A DNA stretch of 64,000 nucleotides from Rhodobacterales bacterium (GTDB lineage Bacteria; Pseudomonadota; Alphaproteobacteria; Rhodobacterales; Rhodobacteraceae): positions 38,264-102,263 of the forward strand of contig PDRW01000039.1 of NCBI GenBank assembly GCA_002746935.1, in the 5' to 3' direction. The translations under genes and the position numbers were made by a program. Shown one piece after another: positions 53,691 through 62,664 of this stretch; position 1 is the first letter of the stretch; each line of letters starts with the position of its first letter. Under the pieces are notes generated by a model, which worked only from the letters and a program-made list of their open reading frames with translations, was not told the DNA's origin and did not search any database.

Positions 53691-54554
53691 TCAATGTGCA
53701 TTGAGGATCGTGGTCGCGTAGCGTCTGAGAAACACAAGCCCCGTCGCCATGGATACCAGCGCAAAGCCCAGGACATAGGGCACCGACACATATTGCGGAT
53801 CGTAGGTGCTAAACACCCCGGCCCGCATCAGCCCGGTGATATGCACCAGCGGGTTGAACCACAGCAGATCCGCAATTCCCTCCGGCAGGTCTTCCATCGT
53901 GTAGAATATGGCGGAAGCGAGCAGCAGCGGGCGGTTGACGAGGCCGTAAACCGTGTTCCAGATCGGCCAGAGCCCGATCAGCAGCGCATTGAGCACACCC
54001 ACGCCAAGCCCCAGGAAAGACGCAAGGCACATTGCCTCGACCATAGGCCCGAGGTCGATCATCGTGCTGACATCGGCAATCTGGATCATGCCCCACATGA
54101 TCAGGATCGTATTGAGAACGCTGGTCAAAAAGTTCAGGATGAACCGCGCCAGGATCGCATCGAGCCATGTGACGACCGGAAATTTCAGCAGCCCCTGAGC
54201 ATAGGGCAGGGCGCGGGTCACAACGATTTCCAGATCGCGGTACTGGTTGAAGGCCAGAAGGCCGCTTGCATAAAACAGGATGAAGCTGTTGCCGAGCGGC
54301 GGGTTGCGCGTGATCAGCGAGAAGCCGAAGGCGAGCACCGCGATCATTGACACCGGCTCCACGATCGCCCAGATGTACCCGCCCGGTGTGCGGCCGTATC
54401 TGGTGGACATCTCCCGCAGCATCAGAGCCAGAATGACCCGTGTTGTCGCCAGCATGTTGTTTCTGCGCCTCGCCGGGCCGGCGACCGGCTCCAGCGCGGG
54501 CAAGACCTGCGTTGTCGCGTTCCCGGGCTCGATCGGCTTCAAGCTGCGCTCCAT
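53691..54554 (-). CDS. Capsular polysaccharide ABC transporter permease, KpsM-like
   Basis: Inner-membrane permease of 287 residues with about six helices, similar to KpsM/ABC2-type exporters. The core signature ALMLREMSTRYGRTPGGYIWAIVEPVSMIAVL is at the start of the domain. With the KpsT- and KpsE-like genes across the divergent promoter region it would form a lipid-linked capsule exporter. The start at 54554 is uncertain; starts further downstream at MLATTRV are also possible. Confidence 0.88.
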   Translation of the reverse strand: MERSLKPIEPGNATTQVLPALEPVAGPARRRNNMLATTRVILALMLREMSTRYGRTPGGYIWAIVEPVSMIAVLAFGFSLITRNPPLGNSFILFYASGLLAFNQYRDLEIVVTRALPYAQGLLKFPVVTWLDAILARFILNFLTSVLNTILIMWGMIQIADVSTMIDLGPMVEAMCLASFLGLGVGVLNALLIGLWPIWNTVYGLVNRPLLLASAIFYTMEDLPEGIADLLWFNPLVHITGLMRAGVFSTYDPQYVSVPYVLGFALVSMATGLVFLRRYATTILNAH

Positions 54555-54628
54555 ATGGCTGGCGTTACGAATGGCGATTATGTAAGACAGCCGGGCGGAA
54601 TTCAAACCCGAACACGAAAGGCGCGCAG

Positions 54629-56062
54629 GTGTCAAAACAAGCAGGACACGCGGTCAAGGACGGAGCGGGTGTTGCAGGACAGCCCGGCAACGAGCGTCCG
54701 ACATCTGCGAACAACAAGCCCGGCGGACCTGGCGGACCCAACAAGCCCGGTGGACCCGGCGGACAGGGCGGCCCCAACAAGCCTGGCGGGCCCAACAAGC
54801 CCGGTGGACCCGGCGGACAGGGCGGCCCCAACAAACCTGGCGGACCGGGCGGACAAGGCGGGCCCAACAAGCCCGGCGGACAGGGCGGACCCAACAAACC
54901 CGGCGGGCCCGGTGCACCAAAAGTGATCGAAATCCGCCCGATGGCGGCCGAAGCCCGGATGCAATCGCGTCACTGGGGCTTGTTCGGCGCTTTTCTGCTC
55001 ATGGTCGTCTTGCCGCTTTCCGGCATGAGCTACTACCTTTTCGCTGTGGCCTATGACCAATACGCCTCTACCGCTGGTTTCGCGATCCGCAAGGAAGACA
55101 CGACCTCGCCCGCGGGGCTCATGGGCGGGCTGACCCAGTTCATGGGCGGCGGCGATTCCGAAGCGGATATGCTCTACGCGGTTATTCAGGGCCAGGATAT
55201 GGTGAAAACGCTCGACGAGCGTCTCGACCTCAACGCCCATTATACCGCGCCCTATGCAACCGATCCGGTCTTTGCGCTCGAACCCGGCGGCACGATCGAA
55301 GACCTGGTGAAATACTGGTCCCGGGTGGTGAAAGTGTCATACGACCAGCGGACCGGGCTTATCAACCTGCATGTGCAGGCATTCAGCCCCGAAATGGCGC
55401 ACCGGATTGCCTCCGAGATTATCGCCGAGAGCCAGTTGCTGGTGAACGAGCTCAATGCCACCGCCCGCAACGATGTGCTGCAATATGCTGAACAGGATCT
55501 CGCCGATGCCGTCCTGCGCCTGAAGGAAACCCGCGAAGCGCTTGCGCGTTTCCGGAGCCGCACCCAGATCGTCGATCCGCAAAGCGATCTTCAGGGGCGG
55601 ATGGGGGTGCTCGCAAGCCTTCAGCAGCAACTGGCCCAGGCGCTGATCGAACACGACCTTCTGATTGCGGAATCCCGCGTCGACGATCCGCGTGCCGTCA
55701 CGGCCGCCCGCCGCATCGAGGTCATCCGCGAGCGCATCCGGGAAGAACGCGGGACCATCGCCGAAGAAGAAGCCGTTGAAGGCACCGAGAGCTATCCCGA
55801 GTTGCTTGCCGAATACGAGGGCCTCATGGTCGACAGCGAGTATTCCCAGGGAGCCTACAGCGCCGCCCTGGCCGCGCTCGACCTCGCCCGCGCCAATGCT
55901 GCCCGGAAAAGCCGCTACCTCGCCGTCTATCTGAAACCGACGATCCCGGAACAGGCGGAATATCCCCGGCGCGGCATGATCCTGGGCCTTGCCGGTCTGT
56001 TTCTCGCGTTTCTCTGGATGATTTCATCGCTGATGTTTTACGCCCTGCGCGACCGGAAATAG
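54629..56062 (+). CDS. Capsule export inner-membrane protein, KpsE-like (PCP family), with Gly/Pro/Asn-rich N-terminal tract
   Basis: Polysaccharide co-polymerase of 477 residues. A GTG start at 54629 is preceded by AAAGG. Residues 29-97 are 23 consecutive triplets of GGP, GGQ, NKP and a final GAP. The first membrane helix follows at about 113-136 ([24 protein letters not shown]). Next is a large periplasmic region with a coiled coil (about 270-380: [37 protein letters not shown]). A second helix lies near the end ([21 protein letters not shown]). This topology matches KpsE/BexC/WcbD. The tract is unusual for the family. Confidence 0.9.
   Translation: MSKQAGHAVKDGAGVAGQPGNERPTSANNKPGGPGGPNKPGGPGGQGGPNKPGGPNKPGGPGGQGGPNKPGGPGGQGGPNKPGGQGGPNKPGGPGAPKVIEIRPMAAEARMQSRHWGLFGAFLLMVVLPLSGMSYYLFAVAYDQYASTAGFAIRKEDTTSPAGLMGGLTQFMGGGDSEADMLYAVIQGQDMVKTLDERLDLNAHYTAPYATDPVFALEPGGTIEDLVKYWSRVVKVSYDQRTGLINLHVQAFSPEMAHRIASEIIAESQLLVNELNATARNDVLQYAEQDLADAVLRLKETREALARFRSRTQIVDPQSDLQGRMGVLASLQQQLAQALIEHDLLIAESRVDDPRAVTAARRIEVIRERIREERGTIAEEEAVEGTESYPELLAEYEGLMVDSEYSQGAYSAALAALDLARANAARKSRYLAVYLKPTIPEQAEYPRRGMILGLAGLFLAFLWMISSLMFYALRDRK
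54713..54919 (+). repeat. Coding tandem repeat encoding GGP/GGQ/NKP triplets
   Basis: 207 bases of imperfect repeats inside the KpsE-like gene. Each codon triplet is Gly-Gly-Pro, Gly-Gly-Gln or Asn-Lys-Pro, and NKP occurs seven times. The tract is in frame and lies before the first membrane helix, so it should be cytoplasmic. Confidence 0.9.
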
Positions 56063-56073
56063 CCGGCCTTCCG

Positions 56074-56730
56074 ATGATCCGCTTCGAGAACGTCACAAAG
56101 AGTTTCTGGGTGAACGGCCGCCGCATGACGGTGATCGACAACCTCAGCTTCACGCTGCCTTCCGGAAAGGCTCTGGCGCTGCTCGGCCGCAATGGTGCGG
56201 GGAAAACCACACTCCTGAGAATGGTGGCGGGCATCATGTCGCCGGATCGCGGGCGGATCACGTCCGACGGGTCGATTTCCTGGCCCGTCGGGCTGGCCGG
56301 TGCGGTTCATGGCGAGATGACCGGGGCGCAAAACGTTCGTTTTGTTGCGCGTATTTACGGCGTGGACACCAACATGCTGGTCGATTTCGTGAGCGATTTC
56401 GCCGAGCTCGGACGCCATTTCTACATGCCGGTGCGCAGCTATTCCTCGGGGATGCGTTCGCGCCTGCTGTTCGGCAGTGCCATGGGTATCCGGTTCGATA
56501 CCTACCTGATCGACGAGGTCACCGCCGTTGGCGATGCTGCGTTCAAGCGGAAATCGAAAGCGGTGTTTCGCGAACGCGTCAGATCCGCCGGCGCGGTGAT
56601 GGTCAGCCACAATCTGGGCGAACTCAGGGAATTCTGCGATTCCGCCATCATTCTCGAAAACGGTCGTGTAAGCTATTACGACGATGTGGGCGACGCGATC
56701 GAGGTCCACAAGCGCCATATGCAGGCCTGA
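56074..56730 (+). CDS. Capsular polysaccharide ABC transporter ATP-binding protein, KpsT-like
   Basis: ATPase of 218 residues for capsule export. Walker A is GRNGAGKT (38-45), the signature is SSGMRSRLLFGSAM, and Walker B is YLIDEVTAVGDAAFK. The WPVGLAGAVHGEMTGAQN segment is typical of KpsT/Wzt-type exporters. It begins 11 bases after the KpsE-like gene, so the two are one transcript, divergent from the permease. Confidence 0.93.
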   Translation: MIRFENVTKSFWVNGRRMTVIDNLSFTLPSGKALALLGRNGAGKTTLLRMVAGIMSPDRGRITSDGSISWPVGLAGAVHGEMTGAQNVRFVARIYGVDTNMLVDFVSDFAELGRHFYMPVRSYSSGMRSRLLFGSAMGIRFDTYLIDEVTAVGDAAFKRKSKAVFRERVRSAGAVMVSHNLGELREFCDSAIILENGRVSYYDDVGDAIEVHKRHMQA

Positions 56731-56817
56731 CCCCGCCCTTCGCTTCCGAATTCCGGTCTTTCCGGTAGGGCACATGGCGCGCGCGGAGGAAACCGCCGTA
56801 GCCCGCCCTGCCCCGGG

Positions 56818-57729
56818 TTATTCCGGGAATTCGATTTCCGGAGAAAAGCGGTATCCGGCCAGAAGCGCACGGTATATCCTGAAACGCAGGGAGACCGGAA
56901 TCCGGGCAGCTTTCATTTTCCTGTATACAAATACGGCATAAGACAGAAAGCCGAAATGGCCTTCGTCCCGCAGGCGGCGCGAGGCCTGATTCCGCACGCC
57001 ATACCTGTGCTTCCAGAGGTTTGCTGGCGTAAGGTTTGCAAGCGTGGCCCCCTCATTCCGTTCGGTATCGTGAACGACCACGGAGTTGAGGCAAAACAGG
57101 CCGGGATGATCCCGTGACAGGCGCAAAGTATATTCCACGTCATCGTGCCAGATGAAATAGTCGCGGATCGGCAACCCGTATTCGGCGACCGCCCACCGGG
57201 GCAGAAGAACCGACACGAACGAACAGGTGTTGACCAGAAGAACATCAAGCTCGGGGCTGAACCAGCGGGGGAAATCCCAGGCCGGTGCGGGGGTATTCAT
57301 ATGGCTGAGGCTGCCATCGGTCCAGTTGACACGGGAACAGGCAAAAGGCGCCCGGCGGCCGCTTGTCCGTTCAAAAGCGGCCAGCATGTTTTCGAGACCA
57401 GCGATCGCATCGCCGGCGGGGTAGGCGTCGTCATCCGAAATCCAGAACAGATCGTGACCGTCTTCATAGGCCAGGCGAATGCCCGTGTTGAACCCGCCCG
57501 CCCCGCCAGTATTGGTGTCAAGCCGCCGGTAGCGGATACGCGGGTCGTCAAGACCGGCCATGACGTCAGGGGTATCGTCGGTCGAGGCGTTGTCTATCAC
57601 ATAGATCGTGTCAGGGGCGCGGGTCTGGGTGAGAAGAGCGGCAAGCGTCTTTTGGAGTTTTTGTGCGCGGTTACAGGTAACGACAACCGCGGCGAGCGAT
57701 CTGGCCGGAGCTGAATCTGTTGCACTCAT
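56818..57729 (-). CDS. Glycosyltransferase family 2 protein
   Basis: A 303-residue GT-A glycosyltransferase. The nucleotide-sugar binding start is AAVVVTCNRAQKLQKTLAALL. The metal motif is SDDDAYP (DxD type) and an acceptor-side WHDDVEYTLRL region follows. The overall pattern (CNR.., IDNASTDDT, GGAGGFNTGI) resembles GlfT2/rhamnosyl-type GT2 enzymes. It lies between the capsule export genes and the flagellar block, and may build the exported glycan. The start at 57729 is preferred over 57747. Confidence 0.88.
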   Translation of the reverse strand: MSATDSAPARSLAAVVVTCNRAQKLQKTLAALLTQTRAPDTIYVIDNASTDDTPDVMAGLDDPRIRYRRLDTNTGGAGGFNTGIRLAYEDGHDLFWISDDDAYPAGDAIAGLENMLAAFERTSGRRAPFACSRVNWTDGSLSHMNTPAPAWDFPRWFSPELDVLLVNTCSFVSVLLPRWAVAEYGLPIRDYFIWHDDVEYTLRLSRDHPGLFCLNSVVVHDTERNEGATLANLTPANLWKHRYGVRNQASRRLRDEGHFGFLSYAVFVYRKMKAARIPVSLRFRIYRALLAGYRFSPEIEFPE

Positions 57730-57874
57730 GGCGAGCCTCCCGGTCATGCCCGTATTGGCGAAAGCCGGAGAACGCCGGCACTGGCCCGACCCGTAAATCC
57801 GCGTCCTGTGTTTTGCAAGCGACAGCGGCGGGCGGTTAACCAGCCTTTCGGAAAATGCGGGATTCTGGAGGGAA

Positions 57875-57889
57875 TTAAGACCACCTTAA
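57875..57889 (+). promoter_or_regulatory. CtrA-type binding site upstream of motB
   Basis: TTAA-GACCACC-TTAA matches the CtrA consensus TTAA-N7-TTAA exactly. A further half site (TTAAC in GGTTAACC) lies at 57836-57840. The box is about 50 bases before the motB ATG. Confidence 0.65.
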
Positions 57890-57935
57890 GGGGAAGGCGC
57901 TACACCGGCGCTCGGGTGAAATGAGAGGTGGTGGG

Positions 57936-58754
57936 ATGAGCGCACAGGAAACTGCGCCCGTCATCATCAAGAAGGTGAAAAAGGGTGGTGGCGAAGGTCA
58001 CCACGGCGGGGCCTGGAAAGTGGCCTATGCCGATTTCGTAACCGCCATGATGGCCTTCTTCATGTTGATGTGGCTTATGAATGCAACAACCGAAACCCAG
58101 CGCAAGGGTATTGCGGATTATTTCTCGCCGACGATTCCGGTCGTGAGAATCTCCGGCGGAGGAGATGGCAGTTTCGGCGGCGACTCGGTGTTTACCGAAC
58201 AGACCTTGTCTCACACCGGGGCCGGTGGTGTGCCGGACATCGCGAAAGATGCCGGGTCAGACGATGAGGCAGATACGCCGGCCGACGGTCCGGGTCTTGA
58301 AGAGGTGGAGGAATTGCTGTCCGGCAATTCCGGTGAAAGCATGGTGAGCGATCTCGCCCAGCGTCATATCATGACCGAGCTGACCGACGAAGGCCTGGTG
58401 ATTTCGATATTCGACACCCGCGACGAGCCCCTGTTCAAAACCGGAACCGCCAGTCCGACCGAACTGACCCTCGATATCGTCGACATGCTGACGGAGGTGT
58501 TTTCGCTTGTGTCCAACGGGATTGCTGTCGAGGCCCATGTGGCAGCGCAACCCGTGGTGGTGGCTGAGAACGAAAACTGGAAACTCTCCGCCGAACGTGC
58601 CGATACCATGCGCCGGTTGCTTGAAGACGCAGGCGTGCCAGCGGAGCGGGTGCGGCGCGTAACAGGGCATGCCGATCGCCGTCCGGCGGTCGCCAACCCG
58701 ATGGCAGTGCGCAACAATCAGATCGAAATGATCCTGCTTCGTGCGAAGCGCTGA
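57936..58754 (+). CDS. motB: Flagellar motor stator protein MotB
   Basis: A 272-residue MotB. The single membrane helix YADFVTAMMAFFMLMWLMNA carries the proton-conducting Asp33. After a linker rich in Gly/Asp comes the OmpA-like peptidoglycan-binding domain (ISIFDTRDEPLFKTGTASPTE and LSAERADTMRRLLEDAGVPAERVRRVTGHADRRP). The ATG at 57936 is chosen for its GAGGTGG ribosome site. motA is not in the window. It is the first gene of the flagellar block. Confidence 0.94.
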   Translation: MSAQETAPVIIKKVKKGGGEGHHGGAWKVAYADFVTAMMAFFMLMWLMNATTETQRKGIADYFSPTIPVVRISGGGDGSFGGDSVFTEQTLSHTGAGGVPDIAKDAGSDDEADTPADGPGLEEVEELLSGNSGESMVSDLAQRHIMTELTDEGLVISIFDTRDEPLFKTGTASPTELTLDIVDMLTEVFSLVSNGIAVEAHVAAQPVVVAENENWKLSAERADTMRRLLEDAGVPAERVRRVTGHADRRPAVANPMAVRNNQIEMILLRAKR

Positions 58755-58799
58755 CAATGGCGGAGGTTGGTGTGGGAAAACCGGGAAGAATTTTGGCTG

Positions 58800-58814
58800 T
58801 TAGCGGGATGTTAA
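58800..58814 (+). promoter_or_regulatory. Near-consensus CtrA-type site upstream of flgE
   Basis: TTAG-CGGGATG-TTAA differs from TTAA-N7-TTAA by one base and lies about 53 bases before the flgE ATG. Its spacing to the gene is like that of the motB box. Confidence 0.55.
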
Positions 58815-58866
58815 GGGCCAGCGCGTATCCCGGGGGAAACCAAGGGTGCAGCAGAAAGGTGCAAGC

Positions 58867-60180
58867 ATGACGATTTCTTCCTCGCTCAGCGCGGGCGTGG
58901 CCGGGCTCAATGCCAATGCCACACGGCTGGCAACGATTTCCGACAATATCGCCAACTCCTCAACCTATGGCTACAAAAGAGCCACCGCCGATTTCGAATC
59001 ACTTGTGATCGGGGGGATCGCCGGAGCGGGCACCTATTCCGCAGGTGGCGTACGCGCGACGACCCAGCGTCTGATCGACGAAAGAGGGCCGCTGATCTCC
59101 ACCTCCAACCCGATGGACATCGCCATTTCAGGGCGGGGAATGCTCCCGGTGACACAGGAGGCATTTCTGGGGTACCCTGGTGAAGACAGGCCGATGATGG
59201 TCACAACGACGGGTTCGTTCCGAACCGACGAGAATGGCTATCTTCTGTCGGAAACCGGCATGGCGCTGCTCGGCTGGCCGGCCGATGCGGATGGTGTGGT
59301 GGCGACCTATCCCCGCGACACCGTGACGGCGCTTGAGCCGGTTCGGGTCCAGGTCAACCAGCAGGCCGGCGACCCGACCACGCGGATGAACCTTGGCGTC
59401 AACCTGCCGGCGATCGACACCCATGCCGGCGCTTCCGGCGATTCGCTGCCTCTGTCGATCGAGTATTTCGGCAACCTGGGCACGTCGGAAAACCTTGGCG
59501 TGACCTTCAAACCCACCGTTCCTGACCCCGGTGATCCGCCATCGAACACCTGGACGATGACAATCACCGATTCCGCGTCGAATGGCGCGACCATCGGCGA
59601 ATATACACTGGTCTTCGACGACAGCAGGGCCAACGGCGGTACCCTGGCTTCGGTGACGGTGGTGTCGGGCGGCACTTACGATCCGGCCAGCGGCGTGCTG
59701 TCGCTGGATGTGGCCGGCGGGCCGCTCGCCGTCACGATCGGCACGGTGGGCGACCCGAACGGTCTCACACAGCTTTCTGACAACTTCGCCCCCACGTCTA
59801 TCACCAAGGACGGTTCTCCGGTCGGCAACCTGACTTCCGTGGAGATTGACGTGAACGGCTTCGTCACGGCAACCTACGACACCGGTTTCACCCGGGTGAT
59901 CTACCAGGTTCCGCTGGTGGATGTTCCGAACCCCAATGGGCTGATCTCGCAATCGAACCAGACCTACAAGATCTCGCCGAACTCCGGTTCGTTCTTTCTG
60001 TGGGATGCCGGAGAGGGGCCGACGGGTGAAGTGATCGGTTTCACCCGTGAAGGTTCGAAGACCGATGTCGCGGGAGAGTTGACCAATCTGATCCAGACCC
60101 AGCGGGCCTATTCGTCCAACGCCAAGGTTATCCAGACTGTCGATGAGATGTTGCAGGAGACCACCAACATCAAACGCTGA
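58867..60180 (+). CDS. flgE: Flagellar hook protein FlgE
   Basis: Structural subunit of the hook, 437 residues. The conserved N-terminus is SLSAGVAGLNANATRLATISDNIANSSTYGYKRA, and the C-terminus is GELTNLIQTQRAYSSNAKVIQTVDEMLQETTNIKR, the two coiled ends found in all axial flagellar proteins. The middle is variable. The ATG at 58867 is the family start. flgK follows after 25 bases. Confidence 0.96.
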   Translation: MTISSSLSAGVAGLNANATRLATISDNIANSSTYGYKRATADFESLVIGGIAGAGTYSAGGVRATTQRLIDERGPLISTSNPMDIAISGRGMLPVTQEAFLGYPGEDRPMMVTTTGSFRTDENGYLLSETGMALLGWPADADGVVATYPRDTVTALEPVRVQVNQQAGDPTTRMNLGVNLPAIDTHAGASGDSLPLSIEYFGNLGTSENLGVTFKPTVPDPGDPPSNTWTMTITDSASNGATIGEYTLVFDDSRANGGTLASVTVVSGGTYDPASGVLSLDVAGGPLAVTIGTVGDPNGLTQLSDNFAPTSITKDGSPVGNLTSVEIDVNGFVTATYDTGFTRVIYQVPLVDVPNPNGLISQSNQTYKISPNSGSFFLWDAGEGPTGEVIGFTREGSKTDVAGELTNLIQTQRAYSSNAKVIQTVDEMLQETTNIKR

Positions 60181-60205
60181 TCCGGGTGGGGCCCAGGAGT
60201 AAAAC

Positions 60206-61651
60206 ATGACTATCACCAGCTCTTTGTCCAATGCTCTTTCCGGCCTGACCGCCGCGTCCCGCGCGGCGGAGCTGGTGTCCTCGAACGTAGCCAATGCACA
60301 GACCGAAGGTTATGGCCGGCGCGAGATCGTGCTCGCGTCGCACCGGTTGGGCGGCGTAAACGTCGTCGGGGTTCGGCGCGAAGTCGATATGACCGTCGTT
60401 CAGGAAAGGCGGCAGGCCGATGCCTCGGTCGGCTACAACGGCACGATCGCCGAGTTTTACGCCGGGCTTGAACGCAGCCTCGGCACCCCGGATGAACCGA
60501 ACTCGCTGTCGGGCCGGATGGCCGCTCTGGAATCGGCGCTCATCGAAGCCCAGTCGCGCCCTGACAACGCCGCACGCCTCGCTGCGGTACGCAACGCGGC
60601 AGCAGACCTTGCGGGCAAGCTCAATATGGCGTCCGATGCGGTACAAAACGCCCGGATGCGGGCAGATTCCGCCATTGCGGCGCAGGTGAAAAGCCTTGGC
60701 GCCGGTCTCGAACGCATCCAGAATCTGAACTACAAGATCAGGGAGGCCGAAGCGCTTGGTCAGGATCCGTCGTCTTTCATGGACCTGCGCCAACAGACCG
60801 TCGATGAAATCGCCTCAATTGTTCCGTTGAAGCAGGCCAACCGCGAAGGCGGCCAGATTGCGCTCTACACACCAGGCGGGGCCATTCTTCTCGATGGAAA
60901 GGCCGCCGCGCTTGGCTTTACCGGGGTCGGGATGATCGTCCCCGAAATGTCAAAGCAAAGCGGCGCTTTGTCGGGGCTTTCCATCAACGGCACCGAAGTG
61001 CGCACTGATGGCGACCGCAGCCAGATCCATGGCGGGTCACTCGCGGCGCTTTTCAAACTGCGTGACGAGTTGGCAACCAACGCTCAATCCCGCCTCGATG
61101 CGGTCGCCCGCGACCTGATCGAACGTTTCGAGGCTCCGGGCGTCGACCCAACGCTGTCACCGGGCGAACCCGGCTTGTTTACCGATGCCGGTGCCGCGCT
61201 CGACACCTCCACAGAGCTCGGGCTGTCGTCACGGATTTCGCTGAACGCAATGGCTGACCCCAGCCAGGGCGGCGAATTGTGGCGGCTGCGGGACGGCCTT
61301 GGTGCGGCAACCCAGGGGGATGTGGGAAATACAACCCTGCTTCATGCCCTGAACACGGCCCTGACAGCCGAACGGGCCGCCAATTCCGGCGACTTTTCCG
61401 GTGTTTTCCGGTCAGCTTCAGGCCTTGCTGGCGATCTTCTTTCCAGGGTGGGAATGGAACGCACCGCCGCCGAGGGACAACAGGCCCACGCCGTTGCTCA
61501 ACAAGACAGCCTCACGCTGATGGAACTCGAAACCGGCGTCGATACCGATCACGAAATGCAAAAGCTCATGTTGATCGAACAGGCCTTTGCGGCCAACGCC
61601 AAGGTCATTTCCACCGTGGACGCAATGCTTCAGGCAATCATGGATATTTGA
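60206..61651 (+). CDS. flgK: Flagellar hook-associated protein FlgK
   Basis: Hook-filament junction protein 1 of 481 residues. The N-terminal motif SSLSNALSGLTAASRAAELVSSNVANAQTEGYGRREI and the C-terminal LELETGVDTDHEMQKLMLIEQAFAANAKVISTVDAMLQAIMDI match FlgK. flgL begins two bases after its stop. Confidence 0.95.
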   Translation: MTITSSLSNALSGLTAASRAAELVSSNVANAQTEGYGRREIVLASHRLGGVNVVGVRREVDMTVVQERRQADASVGYNGTIAEFYAGLERSLGTPDEPNSLSGRMAALESALIEAQSRPDNAARLAAVRNAAADLAGKLNMASDAVQNARMRADSAIAAQVKSLGAGLERIQNLNYKIREAEALGQDPSSFMDLRQQTVDEIASIVPLKQANREGGQIALYTPGGAILLDGKAAALGFTGVGMIVPEMSKQSGALSGLSINGTEVRTDGDRSQIHGGSLAALFKLRDELATNAQSRLDAVARDLIERFEAPGVDPTLSPGEPGLFTDAGAALDTSTELGLSSRISLNAMADPSQGGELWRLRDGLGAATQGDVGNTTLLHALNTALTAERAANSGDFSGVFRSASGLAGDLLSRVGMERTAAEGQQAHAVAQQDSLTLMELETGVDTDHEMQKLMLIEQAFAANAKVISTVDAMLQAIMDI

Positions 61652-61653
61652 CG

Positions 61654-62664
61654 ATGACCGCACTCTCCATCGGCGATCTTGCATATACGTTCCAGATCCG
61701 GAGGCATACAACGGGGTTGAAAGCCGATCTGACCCGGCTTGGCAACGAGCTGGCAACAGGCCGCAAAACCGATCTCGGGACATCTCTGGCGGGCGATTTC
61801 GGCCCTTACGCCGGGATCGAACGCGCCTTGCGTGTTGTAACCGCCTGCACCACTGCCAACACCGAGGCGGCGACCATGTTTGATGCGTCACAGCTTGCAC
61901 TCGAAAACATCCAGTCCATGGGCCAGGATATCGTGCCAGCGCTACTTGCGGCATCTTCGTCCCGCGACATTGCCCTGATCGGCGCAACCGCAGAGGACGC
62001 CCGGCACAAGTTTTCGGCGATCGTATCGTCGCTCAATACCTCGGTAGCAAACCGCACACTTTTTGGCGGTTCTGCTACAGACCGGCCCGCGCTTGCCGGT
62101 GGTGAGGAGATGCTGTCGGCTCTGGTGCTGGCCACGACCGGCGAAACCACCGCCGACGGGATCGTGGCTGCGGTCGATGCCTGGTTCGACGACGCCGGAG
62201 GTGGGTTTGAAACGAGCGCCTATCTTGGCTCGTCGAACGACATGGGGCCACTGATCATCGCCGAAGACGAAACAGTATCGGTCAATATCCGAGCCGACAG
62301 CCAGGCCGTGCGTGACACGCTCAAGGGCTACGCGCTTGCTGCCCTGATCGCCAAGGGGGCGCTTGACGGGAATATCGAAGAGCAGGCCGATCTGATCTCC
62401 ACAGCATCGAGCAGGATGCTGGCTGCCGATGACGATCTTACCGATATGAGAGCGCAGGTCGGAAGCGTCCAGGCTCGTATCGAAGACGCCCAGGCAAGAA
62501 ATGCTGCAGAAACGGCGGCTTACGATCTCGCCCGGAGCAAATTGGTCGGAGTCGACCCCTATCAGACGGCGACCGAGTTGCAGGCCGTCTATTCTCAGAT
62601 CGAAACGCTCTATACCGTAACGGCCCGGATTGCCGGCCTCAGTTTCACGGATTACATGCGATGA
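61654..62664 (+). CDS. flgL: Flagellar hook-associated protein FlgL (flagellin-like)
   Basis: Hook-filament junction protein 3 of 336 residues. It begins MTALSIGDLAYTFQIRRHTTGLKADLTRLGNELATGRKTD, a flagellin-type start, and ends with the coiled segment VDPYQTATELQAVYSQIETLYTVTARIAGLSFTDYMR. The stop overlaps the flgI start (ATGA). Confidence 0.92.
   Translation: MTALSIGDLAYTFQIRRHTTGLKADLTRLGNELATGRKTDLGTSLAGDFGPYAGIERALRVVTACTTANTEAATMFDASQLALENIQSMGQDIVPALLAASSSRDIALIGATAEDARHKFSAIVSSLNTSVANRTLFGGSATDRPALAGGEEMLSALVLATTGETTADGIVAAVDAWFDDAGGGFETSAYLGSSNDMGPLIIAEDETVSVNIRADSQAVRDTLKGYALAALIAKGALDGNIEEQADLISTASSRMLAADDDLTDMRAQVGSVQARIEDAQARNAAETAAYDLARSKLVGVDPYQTATELQAVYSQIETLYTVTARIAGLSFTDYMR

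Noticed and set aside
51960-54350. 796-residue plus-strand frame across hmgA and the capsule permease
   Set aside because: It runs antisense through two well-supported genes and translates the dispersed repeat. No start signal is seen.
54713-54919. CRISPR-like regular repeats
   Set aside because: The units are short, lack unique spacers and are in frame inside a protein gene.
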